Source: a virus. Taken from it: a DNA stretch of 54,107 bases. The notes under the pieces were generated by a model. It searched no databases and was not told the origin of the DNA. It worked only from the letters and a program-made list of their open reading frames with translations. Numbering within the stretch: the first letter of the stretch is position 1; each line of letters begins with the position of its first letter. Below are positions 7,956 to 15,440 of this stretch, piece by piece. Location of the stretch: positions 1 through 54,107 of the IMG/VR virus record IMGVR_UViG_3300046373_000246. The stretch is one strand, 5' to 3'. The translations under genes and the position numbers were made by a program.

Positions 7956-8822
7956 TTATGCGCGTTCGCCGAGATCCAGCCCTATCTGGCTGACCCGATC
8001 GACACATGCCGGGCTCAGCCAGACACATTCGGTGCGGCTTGCAGTGCCCCGGCTGGCGCTGATCCGCGCGGACGTGCTGTAGCAGGCCCAGCCGGGCAGC
8101 ATCTCTGCATAAAGGTCGCTCGGATATCCGGACAGCACGACCATTCCTTCCAGCTCGAGCAAAACGCCGAGCAGTTGGCGGTGGGCCGCGTCGTCCATTT
8201 CGTGCTTGTAGTAGCGGCCGCTCGATGCGCCTTTGTACCTGGTGTCATGCACGTAAGGTGGGTCAACGTAGTGCAGCGTCTGCGGCCCGTCGTGCGCCCT
8301 GATCACCTCGATCGCGGGCCTGTTCTCGATCAGCACGCCGCTCAGGCGTTGGCCGACCTCGGCAAGTTGCTCAGGGTAGGTCGCCCACAATGACTGGGCC
8401 GTGCCGTACTGTCGTTTTGTATCGATGCGGAAGCCGGTGACGCCCTTGGTGGCGCCGGCCGATCCGAAGCCCATCTGGGCGCGGATGATCGTTCGCCGCG
8501 CTCGTTCGACTGGTTCGGCGCTCGGCTCCCATGACAGTTCGAATTCCTCGCGAGAGTAGGGCGTGAATATCAAGCGCTCGGTAAGTCCCGATCGCGTGAC
8601 CGGGTCCTGCAGAACGCGGAACAGGTTGACGATGTCGCCGTCCAGGTCGTTGTAGACCTCGGCATACGACCGAGGCTTCTGCATCAGAACGCCGGCGGCA
8701 CCGCCGAATGACTCGACGTAGCAGGTGTGCGGCGGAAAGTGTTGCAGCACCCACGGCGCAAGCCGGAACTTGGCACCGTGGTAGCGGATGACCGGTGCGG
8801 TGATGGTCATATTGAATTCCAT
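7956..8822 (-). CDS. N6-adenine DNA methyltransferase (D12 class, Dam-like)
   Basis: An alpha-class adenine methyltransferase of 288 residues, or 284 if translation starts at the ATG at 8810. The SAM-binding motif ESFGGAAGVL (37-46) and catalytic DPPY (187-190) are in the expected order for D12-class enzymes. The N-terminal IRYHGAKFRLAPW is the family's characteristic opening. I extended to the ATG at 8822 because the shared leader repeat puts GAGAGG upstream of it; 8810 is an alternative with a weaker GGA. It is an orphan methyltransferase co-directional with the C5 enzyme 50 bp downstream. It is likely to guard phage DNA against restriction or to imitate host Dam-type marking. Confidence 0.88.
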   Translation of the reverse strand: MEFNMTITAPVIRYHGAKFRLAPWVLQHFPPHTCYVESFGGAAGVLMQKPRSYAEVYNDLDGDIVNLFRVLQDPVTRSGLTERLIFTPYSREEFELSWEPSAEPVERARRTIIRAQMGFGSAGATKGVTGFRIDTKRQYGTAQSLWATYPEQLAEVGQRLSGVLIENRPAIEVIRAHDGPQTLHYVDPPYVHDTRYKGASSGRYYKHEMDDAAHRQLLGVLLELEGMVVLSGYPSDLYAEMLPGWACYSTSARISASRGTASRTECVWLSPACVDRVSQIGLDLGERA

Positions 8823-8838
8823 GTGCGCGCCTGCCTCT

Positions 8839-8852
8839 CCGGCTGGCGTGAT
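8839..8852 (-). repeat. Leader repeat copy 2, upstream of the adenine methyltransferase
   Basis: Identical to the 14-mer at 7918-7931 and placed similarly, just before a purine-rich ribosome site. It could be a shared operator or RNA element, or simply the trace of a duplicated leader. Confidence 0.6.
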
Positions 8853-8901
8853 TCGTAGAAGTGGGGTATTTGTGTGTTTCAAATACAGCGAGGGAACGCA
8901 G

Positions 8902-9636
8902 ATGTCGCCCATTACGAAAAAATTTGAAATGACGCTCGACGAGTCGATTCAAAAATTTCCTTGCAAAAAGTGCTGCCTTGAGTCAAACCACAAGGTGGTG
9001 GCGACTTACACTGAAAGAGGTTCTGAGGATTGCGGCGGCGGTAATACGTTTGATTGGACTTCTGCCAATCAGATAATCCAGTGCTTGGGGTGCGAAGAAA
9101 TCTCGTTCAGAGTTGAGTCGTCAAACTCTGAAGATTGGGATCATGATGAAGATGGTAATACCTATTGGATCTCGGCGATTACCTATTACCCTGGTCGCGT
9201 CGTGGGTTCCAAGATAATAGATCACACCTCCCTGCCATTAGACATCGGGGAGATCTATCAAGAGGCGCGGAGCGCGCTAGATAGCGACCTCCTGATCATT
9301 AGCGGCATCGGTATAAGAGCCATACTGGACACCATCTGCTCTGATGTGAAAGCCAAAGGTCGAAACCTCGAACAAAAGATCGACGATCTACATGAGCGAT
9401 CTTTAGTGACTAAAGAAGGTGTTCAAACACTTCACCAGATTCGTGTATTGGGGAATAACGCTGCGCATCGAGGAACGGCTCACTCAAAAAGCCAGCTGCT
9501 GTTAGCGCTTGAGGTCATCGAACACATACTGATCGGTACATACATAATTCCGTATCGCGCAAAAAAGGTGTTCAAGCATATTGAGCCTAAAAAAATTGCC
9601 GCTCCAGTCGCACCGGATAGCGAACCAGCCGCGTAA
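8902..9636 (+). CDS. DUF4145-like protein, moron candidate
   Basis: A 244-residue soluble protein on the opposite strand to its neighbours. The N-terminal third carries CKKCC and CLGCEE zinc-binding pairs (about residues 18-60). The C-terminal half (IGIRAILDTICSD...LHQIRVLGNNAAHRG) has the HEPN-like signature I associate with DUF4145, a domain often found near restriction or other defence genes. The start is the ATG at 8902 with GAGGGA seven bases upstream, and the longer frame overlaps the divergent methyltransferase. It ends three bases before the convergent gene at 9640. A role as a prophage-encoded defence or exclusion factor is inference. Confidence 0.65.
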   Translation: MSPITKKFEMTLDESIQKFPCKKCCLESNHKVVATYTERGSEDCGGGNTFDWTSANQIIQCLGCEEISFRVESSNSEDWDHDEDGNTYWISAITYYPGRVVGSKIIDHTSLPLDIGEIYQEARSALDSDLLIISGIGIRAILDTICSDVKAKGRNLEQKIDDLHERSLVTKEGVQTLHQIRVLGNNAAHRGTAHSKSQLLLALEVIEHILIGTYIIPYRAKKVFKHIEPKKIAAPVAPDSEPAA

Positions 9637-9639
9637 CAA

Positions 9640-10023
9640 TCACTCCGGGATGGCGACATCGTCGTCAGGCTCAGGCGGATCGTCGGCAAGCGATTTAATG
9701 CCAGCCGCCCGAATGATGCACGACACCTTTTCAGTAACAACAAAAGGTGTCGTGACACACTTGAGCATCTTGGCCTGCGTTTCGAAGTCGGCGGCGATCA
9801 GGTTGCGCAGCAGGTTCTGATACACCTCCTGCTGGTTGTTGAAGCCGTGGGCGGCCATCACCCGCTTGAGGTCGGGCTTGAACACGCCGGCGACCTCAAC
9901 CGTAAATTTCTCGACGCCCAATGCAGCATCCTTCGCTGCAGCCTTCTCGCGCTTTTTCTTCTGCTTGATGGCTTCCTTCGTTGGCTGCGGTTCTTCCACC
10001 GTCAGTTCCTGCTCTTCGGCCAT
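9640..10023 (-). CDS. Hypothetical phage protein, early left operon
   Basis: A 127-residue protein with a charged, K/A-rich N-terminal coil (residues 1-35) and a compact domain (GFNNQQEVYQNLLRNLIAADFE) that could be a small helical DNA- or protein-binding fold. No known family is recognised. The ATG at 10023 has GAGG seven bases upstream. The coding sequence contains copy 1 of the 36-bp dyad element (9719-9754), which encodes residues around TPFVVTEKVSC. Confidence 0.6.
   Translation of the reverse strand: MAEEQELTVEEPQPTKEAIKQKKKREKAAAKDAALGVEKFTVEVAGVFKPDLKRVMAAHGFNNQQEVYQNLLRNLIAADFETQAKMLKCVTTPFVVTEKVSCIIRAAGIKSLADDPPEPDDDVAIPE
9719..9754. repeat. 36-bp dyad element, copy 1 (13-10-13)
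   Basis: The arms CACGACACCTTTT (9719-9731) and AAAAGGTGTCGTG (9742-9754) are perfect reverse complements around a 10-base spacer. The geometry is the same as copies at 20266 and 26177. Two arm positions differ from copy 2, each with the compensating change in the other arm. It lies inside a coding sequence. Confidence 0.8.
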
Positions 10024-10104
10024 GGCCTACCTCTTCAATTCCGCTGGCCGGCAAGTCCGGCCAGGTCTGTCGGCGGCGGGTGGCCGCCCGGTTGATGGTG
10101 CGTT

Positions 10105-10566
10105 TCACGCTGCGACCTTTACCTGATGCCAGGCGCCGACCGATGCCAGCAGCGCAGATAACTGTGCTTCGGGCACCGGCGTGTCACCGGGCACGGCCAG
10201 CCACCCCATGCCGACGCGGTGATTGGGGTTGCAGTCGGCCTTCACCTCTTCGTAGAAATGCTCCAGAACATCCGAGAGCCGTTCGACCAGGTGCACGCCG
10301 TCGGGCTTGATATCGATCGACTTGATGTACTGGGCGCCGTCTTGACGAACGCAGATACCTGCGATGTAGATCGTCCAGCGGTGCGCGACATCGCAGAGCG
10401 CGTCGGAAACTGCTCTCGACAGGATCTGCTTGCCGTTCTTCCAGTTGATCATGACCTGAAGGCCGCTTGGATCGATGTTGATCACGGCTGCGTGATGGGT
10501 GTTGACCAGGGCGCGCATGCTGCGCTCGATCTGTACCCGACGATTGCATGGTTTGCGCTTGCTCAT
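10105..10566 (-). CDS. Conserved phage hypothetical protein
   Basis: A 153-residue protein of a family I recognise from Pseudomonas phages but without assigned function. It has a basic N-terminus (SKRKPCNRRVQIERSMRALVNTHHAAVINIDP), a central YIAGICVRQDG segment and a C-terminal GMGWLAVP motif. The ATG at 10566 overlaps the stop of the upstream gene (ATGA). It sits just downstream of the recombination genes in the same operon. Confidence 0.65.
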   Translation of the reverse strand: MSKRKPCNRRVQIERSMRALVNTHHAAVINIDPSGLQVMINWKNGKQILSRAVSDALCDVAHRWTIYIAGICVRQDGAQYIKSIDIKPDGVHLVERLSDVLEHFYEEVKADCNPNHRVGMGWLAVPGDTPVPEAQLSALLASVGAWHQVKVAA

Positions 10567-10805
10567 ATCGAGTCCGCCATTTTGCGCAGCGCTTTGCGGT
10601 CTGCAGCCGATATCGGCTTCGGGCGCCGCTTGAGTACCGTTTCAGGGTCTATTCGAGTCGAGCGGGGCGGTGGCAGCGGATTGCGCGGCGGACTTTTCAG
10701 TTGGTCGATCCGCCCGCCGGCGGCCAGGTACTGGGCGACTCGTTCAGAGATAGCCTCAGCGTCCGGCCGGTGCTGCTCCACCAGGTTGAGGTGGTTGCTG
10801 ATCAT
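10563..10805 (-). CDS. Small hypothetical phage protein
   Basis: An 80-residue protein, ATGA-coupled on both sides (to the nuclease gene upstream and the gene at 10105 downstream). A helical N-terminus (NLVEQHRPDAEAISERVAQYLAAGGRIDQL) is followed by a Pro/Arg-rich linker and a short basic C-terminus. It may be a small regulator or a partner of the adjacent nuclease; nothing more specific is visible. Confidence 0.6.
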   Translation of the reverse strand: MISNHLNLVEQHRPDAEAISERVAQYLAAGGRIDQLKSPPRNPLPPPRSTRIDPETVLKRRPKPISAADRKALRKMADSI

Positions 10806-11569
10806 GCTGCCTTGCTCCGCAGTTTCGTCTCGTATCCGTCCACCAGCAGCTTGAACTGCCAGAGGTCTTCTTCGAGCTGTTCGATGTAGTCGTCGTCGCG
10901 CTTGAACTCTTGCAGCCACAGCTGGCGGCCGACTGGCTTGAGAAGAGGGCAGTACATCCCGATGTGCCACCATTTGCGGCCAGTGATCCACATGCAGCCC
11001 TGCACCTGGTCGATGACATCGCTGGCATCGTTGTCGATGTGGAAGGCCCGGAGCTTTTCTGGAGAGAGGAAGCACTTGTACTCGCTGCCACCATCCTCAC
11101 CGATGAACCCATCCGCGCTGGCGCCAAACGCACCGTCATCCGTTTTCACCAGCCCGACCTGGGTAACGATCAGGCCTGTCTGGATTTCGTGTTCCATCCG
11201 TGCTTCGGGTTCGAGTTCGTGGCCACGGCGCATCTGCCACGTTTCGAAGCCGCCATCCAGCGGCGCGCCACCTATCCGTTCAACGGCCAGTTCGAAGGCG
11301 TAGGTGAGTGCGGCGTTCGATGGCTCCCCGACCTTCTCGCCATCCAGAGCGCGCTGGACAACTTCTGCCTTCGGCCCGGCCTTATAGCCGGCGAGGTCGC
11401 GGGCTTTGCTTTCGCTGTGGCCGGCCAGAATTGCTTCGACATACGTCCGCTGCTGGGCGGTGAGGCCGTTCACCTTGGAACGGGCGGTGCTGAACATGCT
11501 GGCGGTGATGACTCCGGCGCGGCCTTGCAGCCATTCAGCGGAGCCCTGCGTGCAGTTTAGGACGATCAT
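10802..11569 (-). CDS. YqaJ / lambda Exo-like recombination nuclease
   Basis: A 255-residue exonuclease of the YqaJ/RecB-like superfamily, expected to degrade one strand of linear double-stranded DNA so that the partner annealing protein can load. Family features are the opening CTQGSAEWLQGRAGVITAS, MRRGHELEPEAR with the conserved acidic residues, the ASADGFIG catalytic Asp, and EYKC with the Glu/Lys pair of the PD-(D/E)xK core. The start overlaps the stop of the ERF gene (ATGA), so nuclease and annealing protein are translationally coupled as in lambda Red. Confidence 0.85.
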   Translation of the reverse strand: MIVLNCTQGSAEWLQGRAGVITASMFSTARSKVNGLTAQQRTYVEAILAGHSESKARDLAGYKAGPKAEVVQRALDGEKVGEPSNAALTYAFELAVERIGGAPLDGGFETWQMRRGHELEPEARMEHEIQTGLIVTQVGLVKTDDGAFGASADGFIGEDGGSEYKCFLSPEKLRAFHIDNDASDVIDQVQGCMWITGRKWWHIGMYCPLLKPVGRQLWLQEFKRDDDYIEQLEEDLWQFKLLVDGYETKLRSKAA

Positions 11570-12324
11570 TGAGGCGCCTCCAGTTTGGCTTTATGGACGG
11601 TGACGGCGGTCTTCACGGTGGAATACCCGTTGGTGTCGCCTGACGCTTGCAGAACTTTCAGGCTCGCCTGCCAGACGTCTTTCAGTTCTTCCGGCGTTGT
11701 GGTTTGCCCGACACGCTCAAGGATGTCGGCGACGACCTGGGCGCGCATGTCGTCCGTATCTGAGCCATCGGCTGATTGCCCGTCATCGTCGCGGGCTTCG
11801 CCGGTGGTGATGTTGAGCAGCGCGCACATCACGTAGCGCTTGCCGTACGTGGTGGACGAGCCGACCGCCTGAACTTCGTTTCGTCCCTTGCCGATATCGA
11901 CCGGCAAAGTCATGGTGGTTTGTTCGCGGTGGCCACCGCGGTGCATGAGGATGCCGGTGACCTTGATCACCTTGTCCTCGGTTTCAACCTTGAAGGTGAT
12001 GGCGAAGCCGTGCTCCTGCATGATCGGCTTCAATGTGTGCGTGATGTGATCGAGCGTGGCGTAAGAGTTGCCAGTGTGCAGATTCACCGCACCCTCGAAC
12101 ACGGTCGGGATGTTGCACTGCATCTCGGCCATGGCCGCGTTGAATTCCTGCTCGGCGGTCTTGGCCTGCATGCGCTCATGCATGGCGAGCAGGCGCTCCA
12201 TCTTTTCGATATCGCAGGTCGGATCGGCGGCGGCGCGGCTGATGACCGCCATGATGCTGTTGTCCGTCGAGATCGGCACGACGGCTTGCCGGCGCTGCTC
12301 CGGCATGATGATTTCAGTGGACAT
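11566..12324 (-). CDS. ERF-family single-strand annealing protein
   Basis: A 252-residue recombinase of the P22 Erf superfamily. The ERF core runs from about residue 55 to 165, with YATLDHITHTLKPIMQEHGF and the family-typical GSSTTYGKRYVMCALLNI. The C-terminal part is a flexible tail. Such proteins anneal complementary single strands during phage recombination and circularisation. It is directly upstream of the Exo-like nuclease and downstream of a coiled-coil protein. This pairs an Erf-type annealer with a YqaJ-type nuclease. Confidence 0.88.
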   Translation of the reverse strand: MSTEIIMPEQRRQAVVPISTDNSIMAVISRAAADPTCDIEKMERLLAMHERMQAKTAEQEFNAAMAEMQCNIPTVFEGAVNLHTGNSYATLDHITHTLKPIMQEHGFAITFKVETEDKVIKVTGILMHRGGHREQTTMTLPVDIGKGRNEVQAVGSSTTYGKRYVMCALLNITTGEARDDDGQSADGSDTDDMRAQVVADILERVGQTTTPEELKDVWQASLKVLQASGDTNGYSTVKTAVTVHKAKLEAPQ

Positions 12325-12334
12325 GGCAGCCTCC

Positions 12335-13438
12335 TCAGAAATGAATGGTGATGTTCGGGATTTCCCGGCGCGCGATTTTCAGAACTATGGCCTTGGCCAG
12401 CTCTTCGGTGATGTTCATCGACATCAGAGCTTCTTTCGCTGCGCCCATGATCTTGACCTTGTGGGCCTGATCGGCTTCGCGCTCTCGCTGCTGGCGCAGG
12501 ATCTCGTCGGCCGCTGCCTGTTGCCGGGCGATCTCATCCAGTCGGGCTTGCTCTACGGCCTTTTTTTCCCGCTCTAAGGCTGCCAGCCTGTCGTGCTCAG
12601 CCTTCTGCTCAGCTTCAATCTTTTCGCGCTTTGCCTGCTCGGCCAGGCGTTCGAGCTCGGCGGCCTGCAGCTTCAGGTCGTTTTCGCGCTTCACGGCAGC
12701 CTCCTGCTGGTCACGGACGCGCTGAGCTTCAGCGTCACGCTCACGCTGGGCCTTTTCTTCAGCTTCCCGAGTTGCTTTCTCGGCAGCTTCCCGGGCGATC
12801 TGGTCATCACGGTCTTTCTTTTCGCGAGCCTCTTTCTCTTCGCGAAGGCGGACCAGTTCGGTCTGCTCGGCTTCGTACCTCGTCCGCTCGGTGTGCAGGG
12901 TGCGCAGCTTGATCAACGTCTGGTCTTTCGCCTGGGCGGCATCGGCCAAGAACTCTTCCCAGCTTTCGCCGATTTCGAGCAGCTCCAGGTCGGCGATGAT
13001 GTTGGCCAAGTGGCCGGACGCTGGCGTCTCCTCGAAGATGGCGAGATCCTTGATGCGCTGGATGGCGTCGACGTGCGCATCCGTCCGGGCCAGCTCTTTC
13101 TGTTCCCAGTCTGTCAGCGGCTGGCGAGTGGCATCGCGCAGCGCGTCCATCTTGTTGACGAAGTCGCGCAGCTCGGCCTCCACCACCTTCGGCATTTCCT
13201 TCAGGCGCTTCAGGTAGTCTCGACCGGGCTTTTCGACGGCGGTCTTCGACTTGCTGACCTTGGCGGCCAAGGAGGCGATGCGCTCGCGACCCTTGCGAGT
13301 CGTCAGATCTGGCACTTCGGCGGTGACTTCCGCCTGCACAGCCTCGAAGAACTGGCCAAGGCCACCGGCAACGTAGATGGCTGGCGCATTCTCGGCGCTG
13401 ATGTCGTCGATCTTGATCATTTGCTGTTGTGCGGACAT
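12335..13438 (-). CDS. Coiled-coil protein of the recombination operon
   Basis: A 367-residue protein. The N-terminal ~170 residues form a globular helical region. Residues about 180-330 are a long, highly charged A/E/K/R-rich coiled coil. The last ~40 residues are a small helical cap (KALMSMNITEELAKAIVLKI). Proteins of this shape commonly precede ERF or RecT genes in temperate phages, but their function is not established. A scaffold for recombination proteins is plausible. Confidence 0.65.
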   Translation of the reverse strand: MSAQQQMIKIDDISAENAPAIYVAGGLGQFFEAVQAEVTAEVPDLTTRKGRERIASLAAKVSKSKTAVEKPGRDYLKRLKEMPKVVEAELRDFVNKMDALRDATRQPLTDWEQKELARTDAHVDAIQRIKDLAIFEETPASGHLANIIADLELLEIGESWEEFLADAAQAKDQTLIKLRTLHTERTRYEAEQTELVRLREEKEAREKKDRDDQIAREAAEKATREAEEKAQRERDAEAQRVRDQQEAAVKRENDLKLQAAELERLAEQAKREKIEAEQKAEHDRLAALEREKKAVEQARLDEIARQQAAADEILRQQREREADQAHKVKIMGAAKEALMSMNITEELAKAIVLKIARREIPNITIHF

Positions 13439-13481
13439 GGGGAATCCTTGCCGCGCCCAGCGCAGCGATTGAATGCTTGGT

Positions 13482-13598
13482 TTATTGAGTGATGCGATCG
13501 GCGAGGGCGCTGAGCAGCATCAGGAAAGTGAAAAAGCCGAGGGCAGAGAACGATCCGCGGCGGATCAGTACGCGGCGCGCCCATTGCCGACCGGTCAC
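13482..13598 (-). CDS. Tiny membrane protein (38 aa)
   Basis: A very short frame starting with GTG at 13598, which overlaps the stop of the upstream 41-residue gene (GTGA). After a basic N-terminus (about 14 residues with several Arg) comes one hydrophobic segment (SALGFFTFLMLLSALA). Coupling to a chain of overlapping genes is the main evidence that it is translated. It could be an inner-membrane single-pass peptide. Confidence 0.45.
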   Translation of the reverse strand: MTGRQWARRVLIRRGSFSALGFFTFLMLLSALADRITQ

Positions 13599-13720
13599 CG
13601 GAACACCCGGTAGGTGATCGAGTGCGGTACTTGGCAGACGGCAGAGGAATCGCGCACCACGGTGTATGTGGCCATCACGGCGACAAGCGCAGTGGCCAGG
13701 GTCCAGTAGGCGAGCTTCAT
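13595..13720 (-). CDS. Tiny membrane or secreted protein (41 aa)
   Basis: The ATG at 13720 overlaps the stop of the gene at 13717 (ATGA) and has GAGGG seven bases upstream. The first ~20 residues (MKLAYWTLATALVAVMATYT) form a signal-anchor-like hydrophobic segment, followed by a short polar tail with one Cys. It is coupled to the 38-residue gene downstream, so the two may work together in the membrane. Confidence 0.5.
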   Translation of the reverse strand: MKLAYWTLATALVAVMATYTVVRDSSAVCQVPHSITYRVFR

Positions 13721-13911
13721 GGCCGAACCCTCACCGCAATTCGCCCGCCCTTCATGGTTGGTGCCAGGCGCTGTGGGAGGCTGGCGACCAGCTCCTCGCG
13801 GCCCCGGCCGATCACCTCGTTGAACGGCAGGCCGAAGCCGAGCAGGGCGAGCTTTCGCTCGATGTCGTCGACCTGTTCGTTGATCAGCGATTTAACCGGT
13901 GCCGTACTCAT
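13717..13911 (-). CDS. Small hypothetical phage protein (64 aa)
   Basis: A 64-residue protein linked by ATGA overlaps to both neighbours. It has a helical N-terminus (LINEQVDDIERKLALLGFG) and a basic C-terminus. No family is recognised. Coupling and the phage early context support it being real. Confidence 0.5.
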   Translation of the reverse strand: MSTAPVKSLINEQVDDIERKLALLGFGLPFNEVIGRGREELVASLPQRLAPTMKGGRIAVRVRP

Positions 13912-14108
13912 GCGTCCTCCTTGCGCCGCTGACAGGTGTCACGCAGGCGTTTGCAGTAGTGGTTGAACTCGTCGGTGGTGATCGCGCCGTCGGTGAAGAG
14001 GCGGGTGATCAGCCCCTGTACCAGCAGGCTGATGTCTTCTTCGCCGGCGGGCGCCGACACACCATCAAGGGCTTGGTCGATCAGGATGTGTGGGCTCAAA
14101 ATCCGCAC
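13908..14108 (-). CDS. Small hypothetical phage protein (63-66 aa)
   Basis: A helical, acidic protein with a short basic tail (CKRLRDTCQRRKEDA). The open frame begins at GTG 14108. A TTG at 14099 that overlaps the upstream stop (TTGA) has a better placed GGGAG seven bases away and may be the true start. ATGA-coupled to the gene at 13717. Confidence 0.5.
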   Translation of the reverse strand: MRILSPHILIDQALDGVSAPAGEEDISLLVQGLITRLFTDGAITTDEFNHYCKRLRDTCQRRKEDA

Positions 14109-14500
14109 TCCCGCTCTACGCGATCGCTTTCGCGCTTGGCGTCTCGGTATTCGTTGGCGTGAACCGCGACCAGGTTGTTGGCGAGCGACCGAATGATCTG
14201 CGGATCACCGCCAACGGCTTCGATGGCCCACTTGTGCAGTACACCGCCATCCCCGCGACAGATCAGTTCGATCAGGATTTTCTCGATGTACCGATCGGGA
14301 TCAGGGTTCGCAGCCATGTGATCCGCCAGCGCCTCCGGTAAATGGTCAGCGTTGACCAGGACCTTGCTGCGACCTACCGGATTTGGCGCCTCGACGTGGC
14401 GTCGATAAAGCAGATCGTCGACCGACTCGGTCAGCCATTCCTGACCTGCCTCCGTGTCGAGAAAGTCGTCTTCCGGGATGTGCTTGCGCAAAGCTGACAT
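14096..14500 (-). CDS. Hypothetical phage protein, first gene after the structured spacer
   Basis: A 134-residue acidic helical protein with no recognised family (SALRKHIPEDDFLDTEAGQEW at its N-terminus). The ATG at 14500 has an excellent GGAGG six bases upstream. The extra 53 residues of the open frame upstream are low complexity and lie over an inverted repeat, so they were excluded. It is the first gene downstream of the 0.94-kb non-coding block and starts the coupled chain down to 13482. Confidence 0.6.
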   Translation of the reverse strand: MSALRKHIPEDDFLDTEAGQEWLTESVDDLLYRRHVEAPNPVGRSKVLVNADHLPEALADHMAANPDPDRYIEKILIELICRGDGGVLHKWAIEAVGGDPQIIRSLANNLVAVHANEYRDAKRESDRVERECGF

Positions 14501-14543
14501 GGGCGCCTCCAGAGTGGCGGGGTGTTGATCCAACAAAACTCGG

Positions 14544-14593
14544 ATGCACTCGTTCGCTCCGCTGGTTGCCGTTGGGCGCGGAGGGGAGTGCAT
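14544..14593. repeat. Inverted repeat A
   Basis: Outer arms ATGCACTC (14544-14551) and GAGTGCAT (14586-14593) plus inner arms CTCCGC (14557-14562) and GCGGAG (14578-14583) form one interrupted stem just upstream of the gene starting at 14500. Confidence 0.6.
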
Positions 14594-14860
14594 TCGGGTG
14601 GGGCCGGGGGAGGGTGGCCCGGTCTCGCTGCTGGCGACAGACCGGGTTTGCAGCGTCAAGTTGTCCTGGTGCTATGGGGTGGCCTACCGAAATCGGCCGA
14701 TGCGCGGTGACATCGACGGCCTACTGTCCGCTGCCTGTATGAGTGATGGGCGCCGGCCTTCAGGCTTGCCGCGCCGCGCGAGGTCGATCAAGTCATCTAT
14801 TTCATGATGGTCACCCTCCTATTGCTTGCTCACTGGGCAGGCAGCGGCTACCTATTCGAA

Positions 14861-14973
14861 GCTGCATTGGAATGTCGGTCCTGCCCAAGATGCCTAACTA
14901 CGTCCGCCCGTTCGCATACAAACAGTTGGCTTGGATCAGCTTTTTTCATGGAGCGCCGACATTCCGATGCAGC
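14861..14973. ncRNA. Inverted repeat B, possible structured RNA
   Basis: An 18-base arm at 14861-14878 (GCTGCATTGGAATGTCGG) pairs with 14956-14973 with a single G-T/A-C type mismatch, enclosing about 77 bases. Such a long match is unlikely by chance. Strand and transcription are unknown. Confidence 0.45.
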
Positions 14974-15259
14974 CTCTTTCGAGGTGATCGGGGAAGTCTC
15001 CAACTTCCTGACGGGGACTCTGATTATTTAGATTGCCGTAGGCCCGTGAAGCGGCAATTTCGGCCTGGCTTGCGCCATGTTCTTTGTAGAGTTTTCAGCA
15101 GCAGTTTTCGCAATGACAACTGACGTTCTACCGCTCCGGGGTACAATCCCCGCTTGAGTCATCCAACAATTTGGACTCTTACCTTTTTTGTTGACCCGGT
15201 TATGGATGCGCAATCTGTCCGGGTGATGCAGGTGGGCGGTTATAGGCCGCAGTTTCGTC

Positions 15260-15387
15260 CGCATCGGGGTGTGATCTGGCCGGTGCTGATCTCCGGCTTG
15301 ACGGCCTAACTCATCTAGGACTCAGTAGCTCGTCAACGAGTCTCGGTTTGCGCATCAGCCTGCACACGCAGATCAAACCCCGATGCG
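15260..15387. ncRNA. Inverted repeat C, possible structured RNA
   Basis: An 11-bp perfect outer stem (15260-15270 with 15377-15387), one mismatch, then 7 further pairs (15272-15278 with 15369-15375) enclose ~90 bases that hold smaller hairpins (for example CTCG-TCAA-CGAG near 15329-15340). The architecture of a closing stem with internal hairpins is that of a folded RNA. No known family is recognised. Confidence 0.5.
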
Positions 15388-15440
15388 CTCTCATAGAGAG
15401 GATCGGGCAGTTAACGACAGGCTGTCGTGGCTTTGGTTGA

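Larger units (their letters stand above)
14501..15440. other. Non-coding spacer rich in inverted repeats
   Basis: About 940 bases with no convincing gene on either strand. The open frames present lack ribosome sites and recognisable composition. It contains three long dyads (14544-14593, 14861-14973, 15260-15387) and shorter perfect hairpins: TTGCCG/CGGCAA at 15033-15057, CGGGG/CCCCG at 15137-15152 and ACCCGG/CCGGGT at 15194-15224. The leftward transcript would cross it. Confidence 0.6.

Noticed and set aside
9896-10108. 70-codon minus-strand frame with a GTG overlapping the stop at 10105
   Set aside because: Its second half is the gene at 9640-10023 read in another frame, and the low-complexity translation is typical of a shadow.
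14743-15123. Plus-strand frames of up to 126 codons in the spacer
   Set aside because: No ribosome sites; composition is Arg/Ser/Cys-rich as in shadow frames, and the long dyads explain the sequence better.
15028-15264. 78-codon open frame on the minus strand in the structured block
   Set aside because: No ribosome site, no recognisable composition, and it overlaps hairpins; more likely a chance frame in non-coding DNA.
14861-15387. Retron-like msr/msd locus
   Set aside because: The long inverted repeats recall retron ends, but no reverse transcriptase gene is present anywhere in the window.
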